Below, piece by piece: positions 17,049 to 26,236 of a stretch of DNA of 64,000 bases (position 1 is its first letter; every line of letters begins with the position of its first letter). The position numbers were made by a program, and so were the translations under genes. The notes under the pieces are model-generated. The model did not search any database, was not told the origin of the DNA, and was given only the letters and a program-made list of their open reading frames with translations. Origin of the DNA: Novosphingobium aquimarinum. Lineage in GTDB: Bacteria > Pseudomonadota > Alphaproteobacteria > Sphingomonadales > Sphingomonadaceae. The stretch covers positions 1 to 64,000 of the forward strand of contig NZ_WRPO01000004.1 in the NCBI RefSeq assembly GCF_009746585.1. Direction: 5' to 3'.

Positions 17049-18346
17049 CAGAACTTCACCCGAGCGCCGAGCGAGAAGACCAACGCCGAGGCATCGTTCA
17101 GCTCGCCATTGACCAGGATCGGCGTCTGCGCGGGGCTTCCGGCATAAGCCGCCGTGGTACGATCGATCGGAGCATCCTTGAAGCTGATATAGCTCGCTGC
17201 CGCATCGACGGTGAAGGCCTCGCTCAGGCGGTAACTGGTACCGGCCGAGACATTGAAACGGTCGGTGTCGGGAACGCGGGCATCGCGTTCGCCGTCACGC
17301 GTGGGCGTGCCGCCCCACTGCACGCCGCCGCGCACGGTCCAGTCCGGCGAGACGTCGTAATCCGCGCCGAAGGCGACGCTCCAGCTATCCTTGTAGTTTT
17401 CAGGGATCGCAGTGTTGAGCGGGCTGCCGAGGCGGATCGCATCGAACTCGCTCCAGCCGTAGCGGATAGCCTGCGCGTTGAGGGCGAGCTGCGGCGTCGC
17501 TTGCACGCGCACGCTGCCGATCGCCTGCCACGGCGTGCTGAACGTCGCCTTGGTGAAGATCTCACGGTTCTGCGCCGCGAGCGGGCCGAGCAGACCGGCA
17601 GTGGTCACCGAGCCTTTGAGCGTGTGCTCGATCGCCGACTTGTAGGCGACGCCCAGAGTGAACGGACCGCCGCGATACTGCGCACCGACCGACCAGCCCA
17701 GGTCCCAACCATCGCCCTTCAGCGTCTGGCTGCCGTCGGGCAGGCCCGGCGCGAGCTGGGGCAACGCGTTTCCAAGCGTGGCATCTGCGTATTGGATGTT
17801 GAGACCACCACCCACGCTGATCTGGTCCGTCAGCATGACCGCGACCGTAGGCTGAATATCGAACGTGCGCAGCTTCGTCTTGTCGGCCGTGTAGCGGACC
17901 CAACTGTCTTCGGCATAATTGGTGGTGAAGTTGAACGGCGCGCTCACTGCCAGACCGACCGCGATCCTGCCGAAGCCGTAGGACACCGCGCCCGACGGGA
18001 CGACACCCTTGTCGATCGGGTTCTTCGCGACCGGATCGCCGCCGACGGGCGCCGGAGACTGGCCGGGACGGACGATGATCGTGCCCTTGTCCACGACCTT
18101 GCCGCGCGGGATGATGGCGCTGGCATGGATCGACGCTTCACCGCCCTGCGTGCCGCCGATCGAGGCCGGGTTCCACCAGATCGAATCGATCCCGGTGTCG
18201 GCCGCCTCGCCCGAGAACGCACGGCCCTGTGCGCGGACCGATTGCTCCTGCAGATAAAAGGCCTGCGCATGCGCCACACCGGCGAATGCCGATCCGGCTG
18301 CGATCACGGCGCCACCGGCAAGGATACGACCCTTCAAGTTCGTCAT
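17048..18346 (-). CDS. fadL: Outer-membrane fatty acid transporter, FadL/OmpP1/TodX family
   Basis: 432 residues. A signal peptide ends at AHAQA (about residue 27). After it come the N-terminal hatch region, with WWNPAS characteristic of the FadL family, and then a beta-barrel ending in phenylalanine (RVKF). It lets hydrophobic compounds such as long-chain fatty acids diffuse across the outer membrane. GGAGAG precedes the ATG. It is the first gene of the minus-strand fatty-acid operon; the AT-rich 60 nt upstream probably hold the promoter. Confidence 0.93.
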   Translation of the reverse strand: MTNLKGRILAGGAVIAAGSAFAGVAHAQAFYLQEQSVRAQGRAFSGEAADTGIDSIWWNPASIGGTQGGEASIHASAIIPRGKVVDKGTIIVRPGQSPAPVGGDPVAKNPIDKGVVPSGAVSYGFGRIAVGLAVSAPFNFTTNYAEDSWVRYTADKTKLRTFDIQPTVAVMLTDQISVGGGLNIQYADATLGNALPQLAPGLPDGSQTLKGDGWDLGWSVGAQYRGGPFTLGVAYKSAIEHTLKGSVTTAGLLGPLAAQNREIFTKATFSTPWQAIGSVRVQATPQLALNAQAIRYGWSEFDAIRLGSPLNTAIPENYKDSWSVAFGADYDVSPDWTVRGGVQWGGTPTRDGERDARVPDTDRFNVSAGTSYRLSEAFTVDAAASYISFKDAPIDRTTAAYAGSPAQTPILVNGELNDASALVFSLGARVKF

Positions 18347-18409
18347 TTCTGTTCTCTCCGCTGTGTTATTTTATATATTTGAGGTCACTAAAGGTTTCTG
18401 ATCCGTCAA

Positions 18410-18844
18410 TTAGCGTACGCGCTTCCACGTCTGCGTCTTGCACAAGGGCCATACGATGCAGCCCTTCAGCTTGAGGGTGTCGGCGTCGACCGGAGTGACG
18501 GTGCCTTTGTAGGTTCCGCCATCTTCGGGATTGTAAACCGCGCCATCGGTCCATTTCGCACCATCCTGACGGAACCCGCCAAGCAGCTGCAGCCCCTTCA
18601 TCCGCCGGCTGCGCTTGCTTTCGTCCTTGTTCTGGCTGTCGAGCGCATTGGGGTTCTTGCGCAGCGTATCGGAATCGACGAGCCGTCCGCAGATCGAGCT
18701 GCCGCACCGGCTGATTTCGACCACGCCATTGCGCGTTGGCGTACGCCATTTGCCGATGACCGAGCCGGCGTCCGCGGCCATAGCCGAAGGAACCGCCAGC
18801 GACGCGGCAACCAATACCGCCCACGCCGTGTTGAACACTCGCAT
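18410..18844 (-). CDS. DUF2147 domain exported protein
   Basis: 144 residues with a signal peptide (ending SAMAAD, about 1-24) and a complete DUF2147 domain: GKWRTP near the start, a CG.SICGRL segment, GGFR, and the closing KGCIVWPLCKTQTWKR. Cysteines around residues 47, 52, 128 and 134 may form disulfides. The function of the family is unknown; it has a lipocalin-like beta-barrel look. It lies upstream of fadL on the same strand with 63 nt between them. Confidence 0.85.
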   Translation of the reverse strand: MRVFNTAWAVLVAASLAVPSAMAADAGSVIGKWRTPTRNGVVEISRCGSSICGRLVDSDTLRKNPNALDSQNKDESKRSRRMKGLQLLGGFRQDGAKWTDGAVYNPEDGGTYKGTVTPVDADTLKLKGCIVWPLCKTQTWKRVR

Positions 18845-19036
18845 GCTTATCCTTTCCCATCTCTCCGGTTGGGCATGTGCCCCGATCGCTTCACGGCGAG
18901 CGGCGTCACGTGCCCCACGATGAATCGGGGTCTAGCGCAAAATTTGCTTGACGTATAGGGAAAGAATAGCACCTTAAGGGAAGAAATTTAACGGCCGGGA
19001 GTCACCGTGCCGTAAAACGCGCTTGGAGAGATTTGC

Positions 19037-20173
19037 ATGGACAGCGTTGTCATCGCCGGGTTCGCCCGTTCCCCGTTTCATCCCGCCAACAAGGGCGCGT
19101 TGGCCAAGGTCCGTCCTGACGATCTGGCCGCGCAAGTCATTCGCGGGTTGATCGAACGCACGGGCGTCGACGCGGCGGACATTGAAGACCTGATCGTCGG
19201 GTGCGCCTTTCCCGAAGGCGAGCAGGGTCTCAACGTGGCGCGTTTGATCGGCCTCTTGTCCGACTTGCCGCTTTCGGTTGGTGGGATGACGGTCAACCGC
19301 TTCTGCGGTTCGTCGATGAGTGCTATCCATTACGCGATGGGGCAAATCGCGATCGGTTCGGGCGAAGCCTTTATCTGCGCTGGCGTCGAATCGATGAGCC
19401 GGGTGCCGATGATGGGTTTCAATCCGATGCCCAATCCCGCGCTAGCGAAGTCGAGCGGCGTCTACATGTCGATGGGCGAGACCGCCGAAAACGTCGCCAC
19501 CAAGTATCAGATCCCGCGCGGCGATCAGGAATCGCTGGCGGTCGAAAGCCACAAGCGCGCCGCCGCGGCGCGCGATGCAGGCAAATTTTCCGACGAGATC
19601 GTACCGATCCAGACTGCGGCTGGCATGGTGGATCAAGACGGTACGATCCGCGCGGGCACGAGCGAGGCGGACCTCGCCGCGCTCAAACCCGCGTTCGACA
19701 AGGACGGCTCTGTGACTGCCGGAACCTCCTCTCCCCTCACTGACGGCGCCAGTGCCGTCCTTGTCGTTACGGAACGCTACGCCAAGGCCAAGGGCCTGCC
19801 GATCCTGGCCCGGATCAAGTCGGTCGCCATCTCGGGCTGCGATCCCGCGACGATGGGCCTCGGCCCGATCGCGTCGAGCCGCAAGGCGATGGAACGAGCC
19901 GGCATTGCCGCGAACGATCTTTCGGTGGTCGAACTCAACGAGGCCTTCGCCAGCCAGGCCATCGCCTGCATGCGCGACCTCGGCCTCGATACCGCGAAGA
20001 CCAACATCGACGGCGGCGCGATCGCGCTCGGTCACCCGCTGGGTGCGACCGGCGCGCGGATCGTCGGCAAGGCGGCCTCGCTGCTCAAGCGCGAAGGCGG
20101 CAAGTACGCGCTGGCCACTCAATGCATCGGCGGCGGTCAGGGCATTGCCACGGTTCTGGAGGCCGCGGAATGA
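19037..20173 (+). CDS. fadA: Acetyl-CoA C-acyltransferase (thiolase)
   Basis: 378 residues. It catalyses the last step of beta-oxidation, CoA-dependent cleavage of 3-ketoacyl-CoA. The nucleophilic cysteine is C90 in NRFCGSSM; the GHPLGATGAR histidine motif and the second cysteine in CIGGGQG near the C-terminus are present. GGAGAG precedes the start. It overlaps the next gene by ATGA, the usual fadAB coupling. Confidence 0.93.
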   Translation: MDSVVIAGFARSPFHPANKGALAKVRPDDLAAQVIRGLIERTGVDAADIEDLIVGCAFPEGEQGLNVARLIGLLSDLPLSVGGMTVNRFCGSSMSAIHYAMGQIAIGSGEAFICAGVESMSRVPMMGFNPMPNPALAKSSGVYMSMGETAENVATKYQIPRGDQESLAVESHKRAAAARDAGKFSDEIVPIQTAAGMVDQDGTIRAGTSEADLAALKPAFDKDGSVTAGTSSPLTDGASAVLVVTERYAKAKGLPILARIKSVAISGCDPATMGLGPIASSRKAMERAGIAANDLSVVELNEAFASQAIACMRDLGLDTAKTNIDGGAIALGHPLGATGARIVGKAASLLKREGGKYALATQCIGGGQGIATVLEAAE

Positions 20174-22500
20174 GCGATCTTGCCATCAAGAAAGTCTGCG
20201 TGATCGGTGCCGGCACGATGGGTGCCGGGATCGCCGCGCAAGTCGCCAACGCCGGCGTGCCGGTGCTGCTGCTCGATATCGTCCCCAAGGACGGCGATAA
20301 CCGGAACGCCATCGCCGAAGGCGCCGTGGCGAAAATGCTCAAGACCGAGCCAGCGCCGTTCATGTCGAAGCGTGCGGCCAAGCTCGTTGAGACGGGCAAT
20401 ATCGAGGATCACCTCGACAAGGTCGCCGAATGCGATTGGGTGGTCGAAGCGATCATCGAACGCCTCGACATCAAGCAGGGCCTTTATGAAAAGCTCGAGA
20501 AGGTGAAGCGCGACGGCTGCGCGATATCCTCGAACACTTCGACGATTCCGCTGGCGAACCTCGTCGAAGGACGCTCGGACGCGTTCAAGCGCGATTTTCT
20601 GATCACGCACTTCTTCAATCCGCCGCGTTACATGCGCCTGCTCGAGATCGTCACCAGCCCGGACACCGACGCCGCGCTGGCGGACAAGGTCGAACGCTTC
20701 GCCGATATCGCGATGGGCAAGACCGTGGTCCGCGCCAAGGACACGCCCGGCTTCATCGCCAACCGCATCGGCACCTACTGGATTCAGCTCGGCATCAATG
20801 CCGCGATGGATCAGGGCCTGACCGTCGAGGAAGCCGACGCCATCGCCGGCAAGCCGATGGGCGTGCCCAAGACCGGCATCTTCGGGCTGGTCGATCTGGT
20901 CGGCATCGACCTGATGCCGCACCTCAAGCAGAGCCTCACCTCGACGCTCGCCAAGGACGATCCCTATCACGCGATCGCGCGCGACATTCCGCTGATCGAG
21001 ACGATGATCTCCGAAGGCAACACTGGCCGCAAGGGCAAGGGCGGGTTCTACCGACTCAACAAGGACATGGGCCGACGCAAGGAATCGATCGACCTCGATT
21101 CGGGCCACTATCGCGAGAAGATCAAGCCGCGCAACGTGCCTTCCGGCCCGGCTGCTCGCGGTGACTTGCGAGCGCTGGTGAGTTACAAGGGCAAGGTCGG
21201 AGACTATGCCTGGGCCGTGCTGGGCGGCACGCTGGCCTATGCCGCGAGCCTGCTTCCGGCCGCCGCCGAGACCGTCGTCGCGATCGACGATGCGATGAAG
21301 CTCGGCTACAACTGGAAGGCTGGCCCCTTCGAGATGATCGACAAGCTGGGCGCTGCCTGGCTGGCGGAAAAGCTCGAAAGCGAAGGCAAGCCGGTCCCGG
21401 AAATCCTGCGCACCGCGGGCGATCGCAGCTTCTACCGCGTCGAGAACGGCAAGCGCCAGTATCTCGGCACTGACGGCGATTATCACGACATCGTGCGCCC
21501 CCAAGGCGTGCTGCGCCTCGCCGACATCAAGCTCACCGCAAAGCCCCTGCGCAAGAACGCGTCCGCCGCGCTGTGGGACGTGGGCGACGGCGTCGTCTGC
21601 CTCGAATTCACCGGCAAGATGAATGCGCTCGATGGCGAAGTGATGAAGCTGATCATCGACGCGCTGCCGCTGGTGAAGGAGAAGTTCAAGGCGCTGGTCG
21701 TCTACAACGATGCCGACAGCTTCTCCGCCGGTGCGAACCTCGGCCTTGCCATGTTCGGCGTAAACATCGCCGCCTGGGGGGAGATCGAGAAGCTCGTGAT
21801 GGGCGGGCAGATGGCCTACAAGGGCCTCAAGTACGCCCCCTTCCCCGTGGTTGGCGCGCCCGCCGGCCTCGCCGTGGGCGGCGGCTGCGAGATCCTTCTG
21901 CATTGCGACGCGATCCAGGCCCATGCGGAGCTTTACACCGGGCTTGTCGAATGCGGTGTCGGCCTGATCCCCGGATGGGGCGGCAATGGCGAGATGATCG
22001 ACCGTGCCCGCCACGCGAAGGGCATGCCGCAAGGCCCGATGCCCGCGGTCGCCAAGGTGTTCGAGATGGTCTCGACTGCGAGTGTCTCGAAATCGGCGGC
22101 GCAGGCCAAGGAAATGATGTTCCTGCGCCCCGACGACGGCATCACCATGAACCGCGACCGACTGCTGCACGATGCCAAGCAGAAGGCGCTGTCGCTTGTC
22201 GAGGGCTACCAACCGCCCTCCCCGCCCGAATTCCAATTGCCGGGCGAAAGCGGGCACGTTGCGCTCAAGATGGCGGCCGAGGGCTTCCACAAGCGGGGCA
22301 TGGCGACCGACTACGATGTGGTGGTCTCCGGTTCGCTGGCGAAAGTCCTCAGCGGCGGCGACGCCGATCTGACGGACACCGTCAGCGAACAGGATCTGCT
22401 CAAGCTGGAGCGCGAGGCTTTCATGCAACGGGTTCGCGATACCCGCACGATGGCCCGGGTCGAGCACATGCTCGATACCGGCAAGCCGCTGAGGAACTGA
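20170..22500 (+). CDS. fadB: Fused 3-hydroxyacyl-CoA dehydrogenase / enoyl-CoA hydratase
   Basis: 776 residues. The NAD-binding dehydrogenase domain comes first (GAGTMGAGIA at about 13-22, with the HFFNPP motif), and the hydratase/isomerase (crotonase) domain comes last (about 470-690, with SAGANLG and GGGCEILLHC). This order is the reverse of E. coli FadB, where the hydratase is N-terminal. The enzyme performs the two middle steps of beta-oxidation and probably forms a complex with the thiolase encoded just upstream. Confidence 0.93.
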   Translation: MSDLAIKKVCVIGAGTMGAGIAAQVANAGVPVLLLDIVPKDGDNRNAIAEGAVAKMLKTEPAPFMSKRAAKLVETGNIEDHLDKVAECDWVVEAIIERLDIKQGLYEKLEKVKRDGCAISSNTSTIPLANLVEGRSDAFKRDFLITHFFNPPRYMRLLEIVTSPDTDAALADKVERFADIAMGKTVVRAKDTPGFIANRIGTYWIQLGINAAMDQGLTVEEADAIAGKPMGVPKTGIFGLVDLVGIDLMPHLKQSLTSTLAKDDPYHAIARDIPLIETMISEGNTGRKGKGGFYRLNKDMGRRKESIDLDSGHYREKIKPRNVPSGPAARGDLRALVSYKGKVGDYAWAVLGGTLAYAASLLPAAAETVVAIDDAMKLGYNWKAGPFEMIDKLGAAWLAEKLESEGKPVPEILRTAGDRSFYRVENGKRQYLGTDGDYHDIVRPQGVLRLADIKLTAKPLRKNASAALWDVGDGVVCLEFTGKMNALDGEVMKLIIDALPLVKEKFKALVVYNDADSFSAGANLGLAMFGVNIAAWGEIEKLVMGGQMAYKGLKYAPFPVVGAPAGLAVGGGCEILLHCDAIQAHAELYTGLVECGVGLIPGWGGNGEMIDRARHAKGMPQGPMPAVAKVFEMVSTASVSKSAAQAKEMMFLRPDDGITMNRDRLLHDAKQKALSLVEGYQPPSPPEFQLPGESGHVALKMAAEGFHKRGMATDYDVVVSGSLAKVLSGGDADLTDTVSEQDLLKLEREAFMQRVRDTRTMARVEHMLDTGKPLRN

Positions 22501-22530
22501 AGAAAGGCCGCGACAGGATCCCTTCCACAT

Positions 22531-22605
22531 CGTCATCCCCGCGAACGCGGGGATCCAGCGAGTGCCGACGTGGCAGAATGGATTCCCGCCTTCGCGGGAA
22601 TGACG
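22531..22605. repeat. REP-like paired palindromes
   Basis: Two hairpins lie head to head. The first arm starts CGTCATCCCCGCG at 22531, and its inverted near-copy ends CGCGGGAATGACG at 22605. The whole unit is an imperfect inverted repeat with a ~23-nt spacer between the two small palindromes. This kind of dispersed repeat, with the CGTCAT...ATGACG ends, is well known between genes of sphingomonads. It may affect mRNA stability between fadB and the acyl-CoA dehydrogenase gene. Confidence 0.75.
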
Positions 22606-22644
22606 AAGAAAGGGGCCGGAGTGTGGCACTGAGGAGAGAACGAC

Positions 22645-24435
22645 ATGCAAGTCTATGAAGCCCCCTTACGCGATATGAAGTTCGTCATTCACGAACTCCA
22701 TGCCGACGACGGATTCGGCGGCCTCGAGGCCTTGTCCGAGTTCACCCCCGACCTCATCGATGCCGTTCTCGAAGAAGCGGCGAAAGTCTCGCAGGAAGTG
22801 TTGCTGCCGCTGAACCGCTCGGGCGACATCGAAGGCTGCACGCTGGAAAACGGCGTCGTGCGCACGCCCGAAGGCTTCAAGGAAGCCTACGAGATGTTCC
22901 GCGAAGGCGGATGGTGCGCGCTTGCGTCGGACCCGGAATGGGGCGGCCAGGGCCTGCCCGAGGTCGTCAACAAGATGACCGAGGAAATGATCTGCGCGGC
23001 GAACTTGTCGTTCAGCCTCTACCCCGGCCTTACGCATGGTGGCACCACGGCGATCGAGGCCTATGCCTCTGAGGACCTGAAGCAGAAGTATCTGCCCAAG
23101 ATGGTCGAAGGCACGTGGTCGGGCACGATGTGTCTGACCGAAGCGCATTGCGGCACCGACCTCGGCATGCTGCGGAGCAAAGCGGTCCCGCAGGATGACG
23201 GCAGTTACAAGGTCACAGGCTCCAAAATCTTCATCTCCGCCGGCGAGCACGACCTCACCGAGAACATCATTCACCTCGTCCTTGCACGCCTTCCCGATGC
23301 GCCTGCCGGGGTGAAGGGCATCAGCCTGTTCCTGGTGCCTAAGTACCTGCCCAAGGACGATGGCACGCCGGGGCCCTCCAATGGCGTCGCGGTTCAGGCG
23401 ATCGAGCACAAGATGGGCCTGAAGGCGTCGGCCACCTGCCAGCTCAACTTCGAGGAATCGACGGGGTGGCTTGTCGGCCAGCCGAACAAGGGCCTCGAGG
23501 CGATGTTCACGATGATGAACACCGAGCGCGTCTCTGTCGGCGTGCAGGGTCTCGGCGTCGGCGAAGCGGCCTATCAGTCGGCGGTGTGGTACGCGAAGGA
23601 TCGTGTCCAGGGCCGTTCGCTGTCGGGCGTGAAGAACCCGGACGGCCCCGCCGATCCGATCATCGTCCACCCCGACGTGCGGCGCATGTTGATGACGATG
23701 CGTGCCTACAATGAGGGCTGCCGCGCGGTGTGCGCGTGGGTCAGCCGGGCGCTCGATGCCGAAAAGCATTCGACCGATCCCGAAGTGAAGCAGCGCGCCA
23801 CCGACTTCGTCGCGCTGATGACTCCGATCGTCAAAGGCCTGTTCACCGATCTCGCCTTCGAAAGCGCCAGCCTTGGCGTGCAGGTCTATGGCGGCCACGG
23901 CTACATCGCCGAAAGCGGGGTGGAGCAGTACGTGCGCGACGCCCGGATCGCGATGATCTACGAAGGTACCAACGGCATTCAGGCGCTGGACCTTGTCGGT
24001 CGCAAGCTGCCAGCGCACACTGGGCGCTATCTGCGCAGCTTCTTCCACCCGGTCGCCAATTTCATCGCTGCGAACAAGGAAGACGAAACGTTCGGCAAGA
24101 TGATCGAGGGGCTGGAAAAGGCCTTTGGCGCGCTGCAGCTTTCGACCGCGACGATCGCGCAGAAGGGCATCGCCGATCCCGAGGAAGCCGCCGCCGCCGC
24201 GACCGACTACATGCGCCTGATGGGCCTGGTCGCGATGGGTTACTGCTTCGCCAAGTCCGCGATCCTGGCCAAGAGCAAACTGGCGGAAGGCGCGGAGGAT
24301 GCCGCGTTCTACAAGGCCAAGATCACCACCGCGCGCTTCTTCTTCGATCGCATCCTGCCGCAGGCGACGACCGCGTTCCTCGCGATCAAGTCGGGCAAAG
24401 CCTCGATGATGGAGCTGGAAGCCGCCGCGTTCTGA
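22645..24435 (+). CDS. Acyl-CoA dehydrogenase, C-terminally extended type
   Basis: 596 residues, FAD-dependent first step of beta-oxidation. The FAD- and substrate-binding segment around CLTEAHCGTDLG, the catalytic region YEGTNGIQALDLVGRK (glutamate base) and a C-terminal extension of the ~590-residue subfamily are present. GAGGAGAG precedes the ATG. The gap to fadB is occupied only by the REP-like element, so the three genes probably form one unit, possibly with altered expression of this last gene. Confidence 0.93.
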   Translation: MQVYEAPLRDMKFVIHELHADDGFGGLEALSEFTPDLIDAVLEEAAKVSQEVLLPLNRSGDIEGCTLENGVVRTPEGFKEAYEMFREGGWCALASDPEWGGQGLPEVVNKMTEEMICAANLSFSLYPGLTHGGTTAIEAYASEDLKQKYLPKMVEGTWSGTMCLTEAHCGTDLGMLRSKAVPQDDGSYKVTGSKIFISAGEHDLTENIIHLVLARLPDAPAGVKGISLFLVPKYLPKDDGTPGPSNGVAVQAIEHKMGLKASATCQLNFEESTGWLVGQPNKGLEAMFTMMNTERVSVGVQGLGVGEAAYQSAVWYAKDRVQGRSLSGVKNPDGPADPIIVHPDVRRMLMTMRAYNEGCRAVCAWVSRALDAEKHSTDPEVKQRATDFVALMTPIVKGLFTDLAFESASLGVQVYGGHGYIAESGVEQYVRDARIAMIYEGTNGIQALDLVGRKLPAHTGRYLRSFFHPVANFIAANKEDETFGKMIEGLEKAFGALQLSTATIAQKGIADPEEAAAAATDYMRLMGLVAMGYCFAKSAILAKSKLAEGAEDAAFYKAKITTARFFFDRILPQATTAFLAIKSGKASMMELEAAAF

Positions 24436-24659
24436 CCGGTCAGAGGCGTCCGCCGTCAACGCTGGGGCACTCGGCAGAGACGAAGGACGCCTCGTCCGAT
24501 AACGGAGGGACCATCGCTCCTCCCGCTGAATCGCCGCTTGGGATGATCCGATTCCGCATCGCAACAACGCCCCTGCGTTCTTCAACTTATGGTTTGTTGT
24601 CGGGTTGCTAACGTTTCCCGACTATCATTTGTTATAGGCAGCGAGCGAAGAGGCACTTA

Positions 24660-25115
24660 ATGGCAGTCAGATTGCAACGAGGGATGGAACGCGCAGATTG
24701 GATCGACCGATTGTCGGCCCTCTCCTTCGCTTGCATCGGAACAACCATCGAACAGCAAGCGAACCGGCTGCGTGAGTTCAACGATTTGCTGATCCGGGCG
24801 CCCGAGGTGCACCTGGTCGATGGCCTCCGGCCGGTCCAGCCCGACGTACTCGAAAGCCTGATCCGCGTGGATGCGCTGGAAAGCGCCATTCTTTCGATGC
24901 TCGACGATGCCGCTTACATGATCTCTCGCGGCTGCGGCGGTCACATGGTCACCGTCTTGCTTCCAGGAAGCGAAGACGAGCGCACCGTCACGGGGGACAC
25001 GCTGTCCCTGGCTTTGCTGACGGCGACCGCGCAAGCGCTGATTGATTCGGCACGCGACAGTGGCGCCCCGACGACCTTCTCCGAGTTCGAGCACCGATCC
25101 CGGCAGCTGCATTGA
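24660..25115 (+). CDS. Hypothetical protein
   Basis: 151 residues, mostly helical and acidic, without signal peptide or membrane segment. I recognise no domain. AGAGG sits before the ATG at 24660. The upstream 220 nt contain AT-rich stretches (around 24600-24640) that could be a promoter. An antisense frame of similar length covers the same stretch but has arginine-rich, low-complexity composition, so I prefer this strand. A role in signalling is possible because the following genes are regulators, but nothing in the sequence shows it. Confidence 0.5.
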   Translation: MAVRLQRGMERADWIDRLSALSFACIGTTIEQQANRLREFNDLLIRAPEVHLVDGLRPVQPDVLESLIRVDALESAILSMLDDAAYMISRGCGGHMVTVLLPGSEDERTVTGDTLSLALLTATAQALIDSARDSGAPTTFSEFEHRSRQLH

Positions 25116-25287
25116 GCGAGACGTCTCGAAGCCCCCGGCTCTCTCAAGATCTAAAAGCCGCGCCGCGCTGTCCCGTCCGGGACGTTCGTGAGTTTGGTCG
25201 CATCCGACTCGCTCGACCATTTATGTAGAGCAAGAAACTCAAGAGTGCATCGATCAACGGCGGACTGAAGTTGGCGACCGAAGGGCC

Positions 25288-25995
25288 TCAGTCTGGATAG
25301 ACCCCGGCGAGCACCGTGTCGAAATGATGGCGCACTCTGCGATGACAATTACAGGCCCGGGCCTCAAGCCCGTCACTGTCGATCACGACGATGCCGCCGC
25401 GACGCGTGCGTAGCAGACCATCACGCTTGAAGCGCTGCACCACCCGGCTGGCGTAGCTGCGACCGATGCCCATCATCGACGCGAGTTGTTCCTGGGTCAT
25501 GGAGATGTCGTTCTGCCCTGTGCGCTCCAGCGCCGCACCAATCCACTTCGCCGCCCGCTGCTCGATCGAATGCGTGGCGTTACACCCGATCGATTGGAAG
25601 ACCTGGGCCATCAGACAGTCGGCATATCGCGCCAACAGTTCGGCAATGGCGGGCGACTGCTGCTTCGCGCGGTCCAGATCGTTGACGCTTATCCGGAAAA
25701 ACCGGCCTTTGTTCATCACGATCGCGCGCGCGAAGGCCGGATTGTTTCCATGACTGACGACGCCGCCGACGGCCCCTTCTCGGCCGATCAGTGTCGTTTC
25801 GACGATCTGGCTGTCCTCGAGCAACACGAAGAAGGATCCGATCGCAGCTCCCTGGGGAAAGTAACAGTATTCAACGACGTCTCCGGGCTCCATGAAAATA
25901 GTCCCGGCCGGAAAAGCACATTCCGTCAAGTATGCGTCGATGATGCTGCGATCGCCTTCGCTTAAAGTGTCCAGAAGATTGCTGCCTTCGTTCAT
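25288..25995 (-). CDS. Crp/Fnr-family transcriptional regulator
   Basis: 235 residues. A cyclic-nucleotide-binding-like beta-barrel (about 20-130) is followed by a C-terminal winged helix with TQEQLASMMGIGRSYASRV as the recognition motif (about 168-187). The Fnr iron-sulfur cysteines are missing, and the CAP cAMP-binding arginine/serine pattern is not evident, so the signal is unknown. I place the start at 25995, where AGAGG precedes the ATG; the frame is open to 26040 without a ribosome site. A perfect palindrome lies 36 nt upstream. Confidence 0.85.
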   Translation of the reverse strand: MNEGSNLLDTLSEGDRSIIDAYLTECAFPAGTIFMEPGDVVEYCYFPQGAAIGSFFVLLEDSQIVETTLIGREGAVGGVVSHGNNPAFARAIVMNKGRFFRISVNDLDRAKQQSPAIAELLARYADCLMAQVFQSIGCNATHSIEQRAAKWIGAALERTGQNDISMTQEQLASMMGIGRSYASRVVQRFKRDGLLRTRRGGIVVIDSDGLEARACNCHRRVRHHFDTVLAGVYPD

Positions 25996-26030
25996 GCTTA
26001 CCTCTACAGCAACCCTGCAACCCGGCTTAA

Positions 26031-26050
26031 AAATCGTCACAGGACGATTT
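26031..26050. promoter_or_regulatory. Perfect 8-bp palindrome, putative operator
   Basis: AAATCGTC (26031-26038), acag, GACGATTT (26043-26050). It lies between the Crp/Fnr gene and the heme oxygenase gene, which are divergent. The size and 4-nt centre fit a dimeric Crp/Fnr-type site, though the half-site differs from the classical TTGAT. Autoregulation is the simplest guess. Confidence 0.45.
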
Positions 26051-26137
26051 GTTCCGAATATCTTGCTGCGAACCCACGGCTTTTGGGGAAGCGAGTGACC
26101 GCATTACGAAGGCGCGCTCCGTAAATCCACGGGGTCC

Positions 26138-26163
26138 GGAACCAATCGGGTGGTACCAGCGTT
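26138..26163 (+). promoter_or_regulatory. EcfG-type promoter of bphO-bphP
   Basis: GGAAC (26138-26142), 17 nt, CGTT (26160-26163): a perfect match to the general stress sigma factor consensus. The start codon of the heme oxygenase gene is 74 nt downstream, so this promoter would drive the heme oxygenase-phytochrome operon. Confidence 0.7.
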
Positions 26164-26236
26164 GTGCTTTGACGCGGGGTGTTCGCCGGATACCGATCTT
26201 GTATTCAAATGGGTCGCGGGCTAAAGCTGGGGTGAC

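Noticed and set aside
18948..18976. Sigma-70 promoter or MerR operator upstream of fadA
   Set aside because: TTGACG is present, but no acceptable -10 and no matching inverted half-site was found.
20137..22650. An 837-codon open frame antisense to fadB
   Set aside because: Typical GC-rich shadow; the plus strand encodes clear dehydrogenase and hydratase motifs.
24657..25220. A 187-codon frame antisense to the hypothetical gene at 24660
   Set aside because: No ribosome site and atypical composition; the plus-strand frame is preferred, though neither has a recognised domain.
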